A stretch of DNA of 64,000 nt, taken from contig JAIBAP010000004.1 of assembly GCA_019695115.1 (NCBI GenBank), positions 99,415 to 163,414 on the forward strand, read 5' to 3'. The position numbers were made by a program, and so were the translations under genes. The notes beneath the pieces were generated by a model. That model did not search any database. It was given only the letters and a program-made list of their open reading frames with translations, and was not told the DNA's origin. This stretch comes from Caldilineales bacterium. Its GTDB lineage: Bacteria; Chloroflexota; Anaerolineae; J102. The first letter of the stretch is position 1, and every line of letters starts with the position of its first letter. Below, one piece after another: positions 52,891 through 60,030 of this stretch.

Positions 52891-53994
52891 TTAGTGGAAG
52901 CGACCGAACGGGTCGAGGGCCTGTTTGACGCGGCGGAGGAAGATGGCGTCGGGCTGCGCGCCCAGCAGGGCCTCGCCCGGCGTGCCCGCCAACTGCATCC
53001 CGGCCAGGTTGAGGGCGCCGAGGATGGCTTCGGCCTGCGCCCGACCGGCGTCTGCTTCCGGCCAGGCCAGCCAGGCGACGTTGCCGCCACAGCTGTAGCG
53101 GCGCCTGACCCCGGCCCCTGCCACTCGCGACTCGAGTTCGGGGATGCGGGCGGGCGTGAGCGGGATTTTGAGCAGACAGGCGTTCGCCGGCGCCCAGGCC
53201 AGCTCGCGTCGGTCGCGCCAGAAGGCGGCTTCTTCTTCCCCACCCAACGCCCGGAATTCGACGCCCGCATCCGCAGCCAGAAAAGCCTGCAACCGCTCGC
53301 TGCGCGAGGGCAAGACATCGGCCGGGCCGCCCAGCCGCAATTCCAGCCGGGGGACGCCGTCGCCGCCGATCTCGATCTCGAGTGCTTCGAGGTCGAGGGC
53401 GCTGGTGCTCAGACGGGTGCGCGCGGCCAGGGCCGAAGCCAGGTCGGGATAGGAGGCAACCAGGGTGGCGTAGGCGGCCGGGCGGGGGAAGACTTTGAAC
53501 GAGAGTTCCACCAAGACGCCCAATCGCCCTAGCGCCCCCACCATCAGCTTGGGGAAATCGAAACCGGCGGCGTTTTTGACGACTTTGCCGCCCCCGCGCA
53601 CCAGGTTGCCCTCGCCATCGACGAAACGGATGCCGATGAGGAAGTCGCGCACGCCGCCAAAACGGTATCGGCCCGGCCCGGCGGTGTTGGCGGCGACGAT
53701 GCCGCCCAGGGTGGCCCCGCGATCGACAAAGAGCGGGTCGAAAGGCAGATATTGGCCGTGCTCGGCCAGCATCGCTTCCACCTCGGCGGCTTTGGTGGCG
53801 GCCAGGGCGGTGAAGACGAATTCGCCCGGCTCGTATTCGACAATGCCGGCCAGATGGGAGAGGTCGAGGCCAGCCACACCTTCGGGGACAGCGGAAAGGG
53901 CGGGTTTGCTGCCGCCGCCGATCACGCGCAGCCGCGGCGCGGCAGTCACGGCGGCCTGTACTTGGGCGATGGAGGAGGGTTGGAGCGGGGTCAT
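52891..53994 (-). CDS. glcE: Glycolate oxidase FAD-binding subunit (GlcE-like)
   Basis: 367 residues from ATG 53994 (MTPLQPSSI); an upstream in-frame ATG at 54075 would overlap the preceding gene and adds no recognised sequence. FAD-binding PCMH-type fold: IGGGSKPAL near residue 25, GATLGGIVAANTAGPGRYRFG (about 90-110) and GGGKVVKNAAGFDFPKLMVG (about 130-150) are characteristic of the GlcE branch. The C-terminal part is variable. It would pass electrons from glycolate to the iron-sulfur subunit GlcF, encoded 57 bases downstream. The catalytic GlcD subunit is missing here, so it is either elsewhere or the pair serves another 2-hydroxyacid. Confidence 0.9.
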   Translation of the reverse strand: MTPLQPSSIAQVQAAVTAAPRLRVIGGGSKPALSAVPEGVAGLDLSHLAGIVEYEPGEFVFTALAATKAAEVEAMLAEHGQYLPFDPLFVDRGATLGGIVAANTAGPGRYRFGGVRDFLIGIRFVDGEGNLVRGGGKVVKNAAGFDFPKLMVGALGRLGVLVELSFKVFPRPAAYATLVASYPDLASALAARTRLSTSALDLEALEIEIGGDGVPRLELRLGGPADVLPSRSERLQAFLAADAGVEFRALGGEEEAAFWRDRRELAWAPANACLLKIPLTPARIPELESRVAGAGVRRRYSCGGNVAWLAWPEADAGRAQAEAILGALNLAGMQLAGTPGEALLGAQPDAIFLRRVKQALDPFGRFH

Positions 53995-54064
53995 GGTAGT
54001 GTGGGCGGAGAGCATGAGCTGGGGGAAGGATACAGATACGGTCGTGCGTCGCCGCGGTTTCGGT

Positions 54065-55372
54065 CTAGATGGCAACCACCCTCATCCCGCTGACTTCGGC
54101 CAGCAGATCGACCAGGAGCCGGGCCATGCGGTCGGAATCGTGTCGCCACGGGCGCTCGTGGTCGCGCAGGTCGGCGGTGATCAAGCGGTAGCCGCCGCTG
54201 GGATGGTCGGGCAAGCGCACCCAGTCGGATTTGGGCGGTGGGATGGGGTCGAAGCCGTCGTTGGCCAGCATGTAGGTGAAGGCGCCCTTGTCGACGTGAC
54301 GGATCAGGGCCTGGAAATGGTCGTCGGCGTCGTAACCGTCGGTCTCGCCTTTCTGGGTGGCAATATTGCACACATAGACCTTGATCGCCGCCCGCGAGGC
54401 TTTCACTGCCTGGGCGATTTCTTTCACCAGCAGGTTGGGGATGATGCTGGTGTAGAGGCTGCCCGGCCCGGCCACAATCATATCAGCTTCGAGGATGGCA
54501 TGCACGGCCTCGGGATAGGCGCGCGGCGAGTCTGGATCGAGATAGACATGGTGGATGCGTCCACCGGCGGCGACCTCGGGGATCAGCGATTCCCCGCGCA
54601 CCCGCCGCAGCCTGCCTCCCTCGTCGGCCACATCGGCCACCAGGCTGACCAGGTCGAGGGTCGAGGGCAACACCCGCCCGCGCACGGCCAGGACCCGGCT
54701 GGATTGCAACAGCCCTTGCTCGAACGACCCCGTGACCCCGGCCATCGCCGCCAGGTAGAGGTTGCCAAAGGCGTGCCCATCCAGCCCGGCGCCGCCGGCA
54801 AAACGGTACTGGAAGAGCTGGGTGACGATGGCCTCGGCCTCCGAGAGCGCCGCCAGGTTGTTGCGGAAGTCGCCGGGCGGGAGCAAGCCCAAACCCGCGC
54901 GCAGCCGGCCGGAGCTGCCGCCGTCATCGGCGACGGTGACGATGGCGGTGAGATGGTCGGTGTAGTTCTTCAGCCCGCGCAGGACGGTGGGCATACCGGT
55001 GCCGCCGCCGATGCAGACGATGCGGGGGCCGCGCTGCCGGCGCCGAAAGCGGTAGAGATGGGCGGCCATCTCGCTGTTGCTGACCCCAAACGGCGACAAC
55101 AGCGATCGGTTGAGCGCCACCAGCCCCCAAACGGTGAAACCAAGCCCGATCAGCCCAAACAGCCCCGCCCGCAGCTCGCGCGGCAGGAATTGCAGGGTCA
55201 AATAGAAAACCCACATCGGGTAGACGCCGGTCAGATAAACGGCGCGCAGCAGATAGGCCAACCCCAGGCTGAGAAAGGTGATGCCGATGACGAGGATGAT
55301 CAGCCAGCGTTTGACGCGCAACCCCGGCATCAGCCAGGTGAGGTAGGGGCGGAGGCGGCGCAGGAGGGGCAT
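54065..55372 (-). CDS. yvcK: Gluconeogenesis factor YvcK/CofD-like protein with N-terminal membrane segments
   Basis: 435 residues from ATG 55372 (MPLLRRLRPYL); the in-frame start at 55402 falls in repeat sequence. Two hydrophobic helices (about residues 25-45 and 70-85) anchor the protein. The cytoplasmic domain opens with the nucleotide-binding loop IVCIGGGTGMPTVLRGLK (about 120), followed by TVADDGGSSGRLR, LPPGDFRNNLAAL and the late block EADMIVAGPGSLYTSIIPNL, all typical of YvcK (UDP-sugar-binding regulator of cell-wall metabolism and morphology in Firmicutes) and related to CofD. The N-terminal membrane part is seen in several Chloroflexota and Firmicutes forms. Lies upstream of glcE in the same direction (70-base gap). 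Confidence 0.88.
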   Translation of the reverse strand: MPLLRRLRPYLTWLMPGLRVKRWLIILVIGITFLSLGLAYLLRAVYLTGVYPMWVFYLTLQFLPRELRAGLFGLIGLGFTVWGLVALNRSLLSPFGVSNSEMAAHLYRFRRRQRGPRIVCIGGGTGMPTVLRGLKNYTDHLTAIVTVADDGGSSGRLRAGLGLLPPGDFRNNLAALSEAEAIVTQLFQYRFAGGAGLDGHAFGNLYLAAMAGVTGSFEQGLLQSSRVLAVRGRVLPSTLDLVSLVADVADEGGRLRRVRGESLIPEVAAGGRIHHVYLDPDSPRAYPEAVHAILEADMIVAGPGSLYTSIIPNLLVKEIAQAVKASRAAIKVYVCNIATQKGETDGYDADDHFQALIRHVDKGAFTYMLANDGFDPIPPPKSDWVRLPDHPSGGYRLITADLRDHERPWRHDSDRMARLLVDLLAEVSGMRVVAI

Positions 55373-55384
55373 GAGAGGGAGGCG

Positions 55385-55560
55385 GGAAACGTGAGGCGTC
55401 ACAGGTGGCAGGTCGCAGAGCTTGTCCCTTCACTCCGCTCAGGGCAGGCTCTGAGTAAAACGAAGGATCGCAGGTGGCAGGTGGTAACTGATCACGATAA
55501 CTGATAACTGATAACTGGCTCTATTCGTGCCATTCGTCCATTCGTGCCATTCGTGATCGA
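55385..55560. repeat. Mixed short-word repeats between the yvcK-like and MOSC genes
   Basis: Contains a CTCACG remnant, two cgcaggtggcaggt words with the diverged sequence cttcactccgctcagggcaggctctg between them, three gataactgataactg words (55496-55517) and attcgtgccattcgtccattcgtgcc words (55523-55556). No gene is seen. Confidence 0.7.
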
Positions 55561-55579
55561 TCTATTTCGCAATCCGCAA

Positions 55580-56029
55580 TCAGATCAGTTCGACTGCGTC
55601 GCCCAGGCGGATGACGCCGCCGCTGTTGACCGCGACCACCCGGCAGAGCAAACCCCGGCGCTTGTCCAGGGCCTGGCGGAAGGCTTCGGGGTCTTCGACG
55701 CCGAGTAAGCCGCCGATATGGAGGCAGGGCGTGCAATCCCCCACGGCCTCGAAGGTGGCCTCGCCGATGGTCAGTTGGCGGCCGGGGGGCAGGATGCTGA
55801 TGTCGGGCAGGCCGCGGATGGTGATCTGTTCGCGCAGGTCGCCGGGGCGGAGGCCAAACTGGTCGGCGGTGGAGGCGTCGAGGATGAGCACCTGGCGTTT
55901 GCGGCCGGGGCCGCGCCGGCTGTGGCTGTCGCCTTCCAGCCCCAGGTCGAGCAGCGCCTGCGCCTGGGCGACGGGAAGGAGGGGTTGGCTATCGGTATGG
56001 TGGAGTTGGAGGGAGACGACGGTGGGCAT
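55580..56029 (-). CDS. MOSC-domain protein
   Basis: 149 residues, almost only the MOSC beta-barrel. MOSC domains carry a conserved Cys that binds sulfur or molybdenum cofactor (MoCo sulfurase C-terminal; YiiM/YuaD-like single-domain forms). Visible: [25 protein letters not shown] opening block (about residues 30-50), the middle [12 protein letters not shown], and [15 protein letters not shown] with the candidate Cys near 98. [20 protein letters not shown] closes the barrel. Specific reaction unknown; detoxification or sulfur transfer is typical. The start ATG directly abuts a GGGGATTGGAGATTGG repeat with no ribosome site visible. No molybdopterin biosynthesis genes are nearby. Confidence 0.88.
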   Translation of the reverse strand: MPTVVSLQLHHTDSQPLLPVAQAQALLDLGLEGDSHSRRGPGRKRQVLILDASTADQFGLRPGDLREQITIRGLPDISILPPGRQLTIGEATFEAVGDCTPCLHIGGLLGVEDPEAFRQALDKRRGLLCRVVAVNSGGVIRLGDAVELI

Positions 56030-56035
56030 GGGGGG

Positions 56036-56140
56036 ATTGGAGATTGGGGATTGGAGATTGGGGATTGGGGATTGGGGATTGGAGATTGGGGATTGGAGAT
56101 TGGAGATTGGTTATTGGTTATTGGGGATGGGGGATGGGGG
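56036..56140. repeat. GGAGATTGGGGATTGG / GGTTATTGG array
   Basis: About ten tandem words gattgg(a/g)gattgg followed by ttattggttattgg and gggatggggg words, directly in front of the MOSC start codon (minus strand). Same family as 51121-51192 and 61526-61571. Confidence 0.88.
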
Positions 56141-56208
56141 ATGGGTGGGCGATGGGGCATCTGAGCTTAGCACCGCGGGCGGGGATTGCCAAGCGCCAGG
56201 CCGGGTGT

Positions 56209-56236
56209 TTGACAGCGCGGGCGTGACGGCTATACT
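56209..56236 (+). promoter_or_regulatory. Promoter of the 4-TM protein gene
   Basis: TTGACA (56209-56214), a 16-base spacer and TATACT (56231-56236). The start of transcription would be near 56243, with about 60 bases of leader. Confidence 0.65.
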
Positions 56237-56301
56237 GGGGGCAGAAACATCCCCCTTATTTTCTGCACCCTCCCATCCCACACACAAAGGAGTTCGTCAA
56301 C

Positions 56302-56805
56302 ATGGTGTACCTTTTTGCCTTGCTCAATCTGATTCATGTTGCTGCCGCCATCATCTGGGCGGGTGTCGGCTTCTACCAGTTCGTCTTCCTCGCCCCGGCC
56401 GTCCAAGAGGCCGGCCCGGCCGGAGGGGCAGTGATGGGCCGGCTGCTGAACGGCCGCTTGCTGCAAGTGATGATGATCGCGCCGCTGCTGACCGTGCTGG
56501 CGGGGCTGGTGCTGTACTGGTATGTTTCCGGTGGGCTGAGTGCGGGTTACCTGGGTTCGTGGCAGGGCATCGTCCTCACCATCGGCGCCCTGGCCGGCAT
56601 CGCCGCTTTCTTCGAGGGGATGATGGTGACCGGGCCGACCGCCGGCAAGATGCGCGACCTGGGCAACCAGCTGGCCGGCGGCCCGCCCTCGCCCGAGCAG
56701 GCGGCGCAGATGCAGGCCCTGCGCCAGCGCCTGGGCCAGGCCGGGACGCGGGCAATCGTCTTCCTCACGGTGGCGGTGGTGGGGATGACGTTGGGGGCGC
56801 GATAG
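56302..56805 (+). CDS. Four-helix integral membrane protein, DUF2269/CopD-like
   Basis: 167 residues with a strong AAAGGAG ribosome site nine bases before ATG 56302. Hydrophobic helices at about residues 4-26, 52-74, 84-106 and 145-163, with a polar loop containing [20 protein letters not shown] between helices 3 and 4. A His in helix 1 ([13 protein letters not shown]) and the [16 protein letters not shown] block recall small four-helix membrane proteins such as DUF2269 and the CopD fold, some of which bind haem. Assignment is by layout only; no function can be stated. Monocistronic by spacing, with its own promoter. The following 255 bases (56806-57060) hold no recognisable feature. Confidence 0.75.
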   Translation: MVYLFALLNLIHVAAAIIWAGVGFYQFVFLAPAVQEAGPAGGAVMGRLLNGRLLQVMMIAPLLTVLAGLVLYWYVSGGLSAGYLGSWQGIVLTIGALAGIAAFFEGMMVTGPTAGKMRDLGNQLAGGPPSPEQAAQMQALRQRLGQAGTRAIVFLTVAVVGMTLGAR

Positions 56806-57060
56806 GAAAAAGATGAGCCGTCTTTGCTTGAAGCCTAAATAGGCCGTAGAATAGGACTTGTGATTCAGAGGACTGCCCCAGTGCATGGCCATCCTCTAAA
56901 TAACTGTCCCTATTTTGTCTACGCGAATCCAGCGCATGTAGATTCACACAGTAAAGTCATGTGAAAGCTTCGTCGCACGACGGTGCTTGAAACATGATGC
57001 TGGCGAAATGTTCTGGTCGCACGTCTCCTGATTTGAAAAGAAACCTGTAACTTTCCACTT

Positions 57061-57345
57061 ATGGCGACTGATCTTACATGGCGGCAAGCCATCGACAAAG
57101 TACTCAGTTCATCACCGTCTGCCATGCACTATAAGGAAATTGCAGATCAAATCATGGCCAATGGCCTGAGGAAGAATCTTGGAGCCACACCAGCGGCGAC
57201 AGTCAACGCTCAGATCACCAGTTCCATCAAGCATGACGGAGATGCATCCCCTTACATTCGAGTTGACAAGGGAACATTTGCATTGCGCAGTGGTACTTCT
57301 GTATCGCAACAGGGCTTTCCGGTTCTCATATCCACTGAGTCGTAA
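57061..57345 (+). CDS. HARE-HTH domain protein, possibly truncated
   Basis: 94 residues. Residues 4-75 match the HARE-HTH winged-helix fold (found in HB1, ASXL and restriction endonucleases): LTWRQAIDKVLSSS, MHYKEIADQIMANGLRKNLG, TPAATVNAQITSSIKHDG and PYIRVDKGTFALR. In bacteria the domain usually precedes an effector such as a restriction nuclease; here only about 18 extra residues follow and the frame stops 20 bases before the inverted-repeat element at 57365. It may therefore be the surviving N-terminus of a longer protein. No ribosome site is evident. DNA-binding is likely from the fold; the role is unknown. Confidence 0.75.
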   Translation: MATDLTWRQAIDKVLSSSPSAMHYKEIADQIMANGLRKNLGATPAATVNAQITSSIKHDGDASPYIRVDKGTFALRSGTSVSQQGFPVLISTES

Positions 57346-57364
57346 AGCGTCAGAGTGCTAATTA

Positions 57365-57634
57365 TGTCATGCTGAGTGAAACGAAGCATCTGCGGGTCGA
57401 TCACACAAGGTTGTTGCAGAGGAATTCCAGCGAAGCATCCATTCGCTACGCTCAGAGCTTGTCCTGAACACAGTGAAGGAACAGGTTCTCGCGTGGGCCA
57501 TCCAAATCTCATGAATTGTATGATGCCTTTCCGTTAGTGCTGACCTAAGACGCGCGAGATGCTTCACTGGTATGGTCTTCACCATGTAAGTTGGCCGATT
57601 GACCCGCAGATGCTTCGTTTCACTCAGCATGACA
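57365..57634. repeat. MITE-like element with 34-bp perfect inverted ends
   Basis: Bases 57365-57398 are the exact complement of 57601-57634; core word catgctgagtgaaacgaag. The 202-bp interior carries gttgttgcagagg, cgctacgctcagagcttgtcc and other words shared in diverged form with 51304-51370 and 55430-55470. No transposase and no obvious target duplication. It lies between a short HARE-HTH gene and a toxin gene that lacks its N-terminus. The open frames across it are not genes. Confidence 0.7.
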
Positions 57635-57695
57635 CACTATCGAGGAGTTCTCTTGCATCAAATGAGAAACGGAAAGCCCTGCTATTCATCAGCGG

Positions 57696-57929
57696 ATGAT
57701 CGTCCTTGATGAAGTGGACAGACAACTGAAACATGAACCGACCACAGAAACCCGCAATCGTAAGCCGATGCGCCCAAACCCAATTGCACCGTGGGAACTC
57801 CGTATTGGTGCGCTACGTGTGTTCTACGATGTCCTGGACAACACATTGGAGCCAACCGTGTTGATCCTCGCGATTGGGATCAAAATACACAATCGTCTAT
57901 ACATTGGCGGCGAGGAGATTGAACTATGA
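57696..57929 (+). CDS. RelE/ParE-type toxin, N-terminus probably lost
   Basis: 77 residues from ATG 57696. The open frame extends only ten codons further back, to a stop at 57663. Residues IVLDEVDRQLKHEPTTETRNRKPMRPNPIAPWELRIGALRVFY-type sequence (shown here only as landmarks NRKPMRPNPIAPWELR and RVFYDV) and LILAIGIKIHNRLYIGG match the middle and end of RelE/ParE ribonuclease or gyrase toxins. The first strand and helix of the fold, about 20-25 residues, are missing. The MITE-like repeat ends 60 bases upstream, so insertion or rearrangement may have removed them. The antitoxin overlaps by 4 bases, a toxin-first order. The toxin may be inactive. Confidence 0.75.
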   Translation: MIVLDEVDRQLKHEPTTETRNRKPMRPNPIAPWELRIGALRVFYDVLDNTLEPTVLILAIGIKIHNRLYIGGEEIEL

Positions 57930-58210
57930 CCATACGCACCATCGAACTCATAGACGCAACGCAATCCCTGGCAGACTATGCACAACAGGTAGATGGCGGA
58001 TCGATCGTCGTGACCAAAAATGGCCGCCCCATCGCCGCAATTGTTGCCCTGCCCAACACTGATGTTGAGACTGCTCAACTCAGTCAGAATCCGCAGTTCC
58101 TTGCCATCATAGAACGATCACGCGCCAGTTATGCCGAAAAAGGCGGCCTATCCAGCGCTGAGATGCGGCGACGGGTCTTCGCGGGGACATCGACAGTAAC
58201 CATGCCATGA
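57926..58210 (+). CDS. Phd/YefM-type antitoxin
   Basis: 94 residues, overlapping the toxin gene by ATGA, so translation is probably coupled. The Phd/YefM DNA-binding fold is seen in residues 1-50: IELIDATQSLADYAQQVDGG, then SIVVTKNGRPIAAIVALP. The C-terminal half (IIERSRASYAEKGGLSSAEM) is the flexible toxin-binding part. Antitoxins of this family neutralise RelE/ParE/Doc toxins and repress their own operon. It seems intact, whereas its toxin looks truncated. Confidence 0.85.
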   Translation: MTIRTIELIDATQSLADYAQQVDGGSIVVTKNGRPIAAIVALPNTDVETAQLSQNPQFLAIIERSRASYAEKGGLSSAEMRRRVFAGTSTVTMP

Positions 58211-58256
58211 ACCTACGCCTTACAGTGGTCTACCCTGTACCGAAGGCGCTGGTGAG

Positions 58257-58661
58257 GTGAACGCAACGATTCCCAGCATAGCGCGCTTGACCCTTATCCT
58301 TGCCATCGCAGATCTCCTGGCCCTGGCAATTAGCTCATGCTCGCCCGGCCCCCGGCTGCCGGCCACTGCCCGGCAGGCGCTGGAGCAGGCATGGCATGCC
58401 ATCCCCGGCGAAGTCGGCGACCTTCACATCGTGCGCGCCTGGCCGGGCAAAGGGCCGGCAGAGGAACTGACGCCATGGGCTCCCGACATGCAAACATGGT
58501 GCGTCGAGGTGAAGCCGCCCACCGATCCAGGAGCCGCGGCCTCGCCTGAGCTGGCGATATGGGTCGTTACCAAACCCGATGCCGAATCAGAGTGGTCAGC
58601 AGGCATGGTATTGACGATGTCATCCCTCTGGCCCTACCAGGCGTGCGGGCTTGAACCCTGA
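58257..58661 (+). CDS. Small putative lipoprotein
   Basis: 134 residues from GTG 58257. An N-terminal hydrophobic stretch (LTLILAIADLLALAIS) ends in ISSC, an acceptable lipobox with Cys28. The mature part has no recognised domain; it contains LPATARQALEQAWHAIPGEV and WCVEVKPP, and a further Cys three residues before the C-terminal end (ACGLEP). Likely a membrane-anchored extracellular protein of unknown role. The alpha/beta hydrolase gene follows after 18 bases and may be cotranscribed. Confidence 0.65.
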   Translation: MNATIPSIARLTLILAIADLLALAISSCSPGPRLPATARQALEQAWHAIPGEVGDLHIVRAWPGKGPAEELTPWAPDMQTWCVEVKPPTDPGAAASPELAIWVVTKPDAESEWSAGMVLTMSSLWPYQACGLEP

Positions 58662-58679
58662 CACAAGCAACAAAACATC

Positions 58680-59498
58680 ATGTTCCTCACTCTCGATGAC
58701 GCCCGCCTCTTCACCACCGCCTTTGGCCCGCCCACCGCGCCGGTCCTCCTCGGCATCGGCGGCTGGATCGGCAGTTGGGAACTCTGGGCGGGTCCATTTT
58801 CGCTCCTGAGCGCCGACTGGTACACCATCGCCTATGACCACCGCGGCGCCGGCGCGACCCTCGCCCCCACCGAGTCGATCACCTTCGAGCGGCTGGTCGA
58901 TGATGTCTTCTGCGTGCTGGATGCCTACCGGGTGGAGCGATGCTATCTGGCCGCCGAATCGGCCGGCGCTGCCACTGCCCTCGCCGCCGCACTCAGGCAG
59001 CCGGAGCGGATCGCCGGTCTTGTCATCGTCGATGGCTTCTACTTCGGCGACACGCCGAACGACCGCGACCCGTTCTTGGCCGGGCTGAGATCGCACTACG
59101 CCGCCACACTGGACGCCTTTGTCACCGCCTGCGTGCCCGAGGAAGACTGCGACCACATCAAACGCTGGGGCCGGCAAATCCTGGATCGCGCCGCTCCCGA
59201 AGCCGCCATTGCCCTCTATCGCACCGTCAATCCCATCGATCTCCGCCACCAGTTGCCGGGCATCCGCCAGCCAACACTGATTTTGCACGGCAGCGCCGAC
59301 CGGGTGGTCCCCGTCGAAGCGGCGCACTGGCTGGCAGCCGCTCTCCCAAACGCCAGGCTAGTCATCCTCGATGGCGCCGGCCACGTCCCGACCATGACCC
59401 GCCCCCAAGCAGTGGCGCACGAAATGGCGCAATTCCTGCAAACCGTGTCGATGGCGACCCCCTCGCTCGTTGCCAGGGGCCTCCCGCCCGCGATTTGA
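58680..59498 (+). CDS. Alpha/beta hydrolase
   Basis: 272 residues. Alpha/beta-hydrolase fold with the oxyanion region GIGGWIGSWELW (about residues 24-35), YDHRGAGAT (about 58), the nucleophile elbow AESAG (Ser about 104, with Ala replacing the first Gly of GxSxG), the acid GSADRVVP (Asp about 208) and the histidine GAGHVP (His about 237). Belongs to the broad esterase/epoxide-hydrolase-like group; substrate not predictable. No clear ribosome site, possibly translationally coupled to the lipoprotein gene. Its stop codon overlaps the -35 of the tryptophan promoter. Confidence 0.85.
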   Translation: MFLTLDDARLFTTAFGPPTAPVLLGIGGWIGSWELWAGPFSLLSADWYTIAYDHRGAGATLAPTESITFERLVDDVFCVLDAYRVERCYLAAESAGAATALAAALRQPERIAGLVIVDGFYFGDTPNDRDPFLAGLRSHYAATLDAFVTACVPEEDCDHIKRWGRQILDRAAPEAAIALYRTVNPIDLRHQLPGIRQPTLILHGSADRVVPVEAAHWLAAALPNARLVILDGAGHVPTMTRPQAVAHEMAQFLQTVSMATPSLVARGLPPAI

Positions 59499-59523
59499 CA
59501 CCCCCCCAGCCTCGTGCTATCCT
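59495..59523 (+). promoter_or_regulatory. Promoter of the T-box/trpE/trpS unit
   Basis: Consensus TTGACA (59495-59500), a 17-base spacer and TATCCT (59518-59523). It overlaps the stop codon of the hydrolase gene and would start transcription near 59530, just before the T-box. Confidence 0.7.
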
Positions 59524-59661
59524 CCTGCACACAATTCTACACCCCCACAAAGGCTGTGAACCGGGCAAGTAGCTGTCGAAGCGAGATTCAGAGAGCCGGC
59601 GTTGGCTGCGAAGCCGGCATCAGCGCCGGCAGCGAATGGACCGGGGAGCCGGGTGGTCGAA

Positions 59662-59748
59662 GTTGGTTATTGGAGATTGGTTATTGGAGATTGGTTACTC
59701 ATGCTTTCGATAGCCAATTACTAGTAACTAGTTACCAATAACCAATAT
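59662..59748. repeat. GGTTATTGG repeats inserted in the T-box linker
   Basis: Three direct gattggttattgg words (59663-59697) face an inverted copy (gttaccaataaccaat, 59731-59746), so the stretch can fold as an extra hairpin between stem I and the antiterminator. A palindromic core actagtaactagt (59720-59732) lies between them. Confidence 0.75.
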
Positions 59749-59922
59749 CTAGATCACCCCGGAAGCGTCGCCGTTATCATCGATGCCGGGTATCGTCTGA
59801 ATTTCGGATTTCGGAATGCGAATTTGGAAATCCAATTCGCAATTCAAACCGTACCTGAAAGAGTGAGAACGGTTATCAACCGATCGTTCTAACGAGGGTG
59901 GCACCACGGATGACCTCATTCG

Positions 59923-59955
59923 TCCCTCACGCCGTCATGGGCGTGGGGGATTTTT
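59923..59955 (+). terminator. T-box intrinsic terminator
   Basis: Stem tccctcacgcc / ggcgtggggga (11 bp, one G-T) with a 6-base loop gtcatg and a run of five T. Its 5' arm lies just downstream of the T-box sequence, as in transcription-attenuating T-boxes. Confidence 0.85.
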
Positions 59956-60030
59956 GTTTCCTGGCCCTAACCATCCTACCTTATCGACCTGCCCTGCCTC
60001 CAGTCAATATCCAATAACCAATAACCTACC

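Larger units (their letters stand above)
59550..59955 (+). promoter_or_regulatory. Tryptophan T-box leader (tRNA-Trp-sensing)
   Basis: Stem I: lower helices ggct (59552-59555) with agcc (59647-59650) and ccgg (59561-59564) with ccgg (59641-59644). The specifier loop has the S-turn AGTA (59568-59571) opposite GAA (59634-59636), followed by the specifier TGG at 59637-59639 (Trp) and a purine. The upper helix is gctgtcg (59572-59578) with cggcagc (59627-59633). The conserved T-box sequence aacgagggtggcaccacgg lies at 59891-59909. A terminator follows. Uncharged tRNA-Trp should favour the antiterminator and expression of trpE and probably trpS. The linker between stem I and the T-box is unusually long and carries repeat sequence. 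Confidence 0.88.

Noticed and set aside
56036..56140. Small Ile/Gly/Trp/Leu-rich peptide frames across the GGATTGG repeats
   Set aside because: Pure repeat translation, no ribosome site, overlapping the MOSC start region.
57399..57600. Coding sequence inside the MITE-like element
   Set aside because: Open frames are short and made of repeat words shared with other intergenic sites; no transposase motif.
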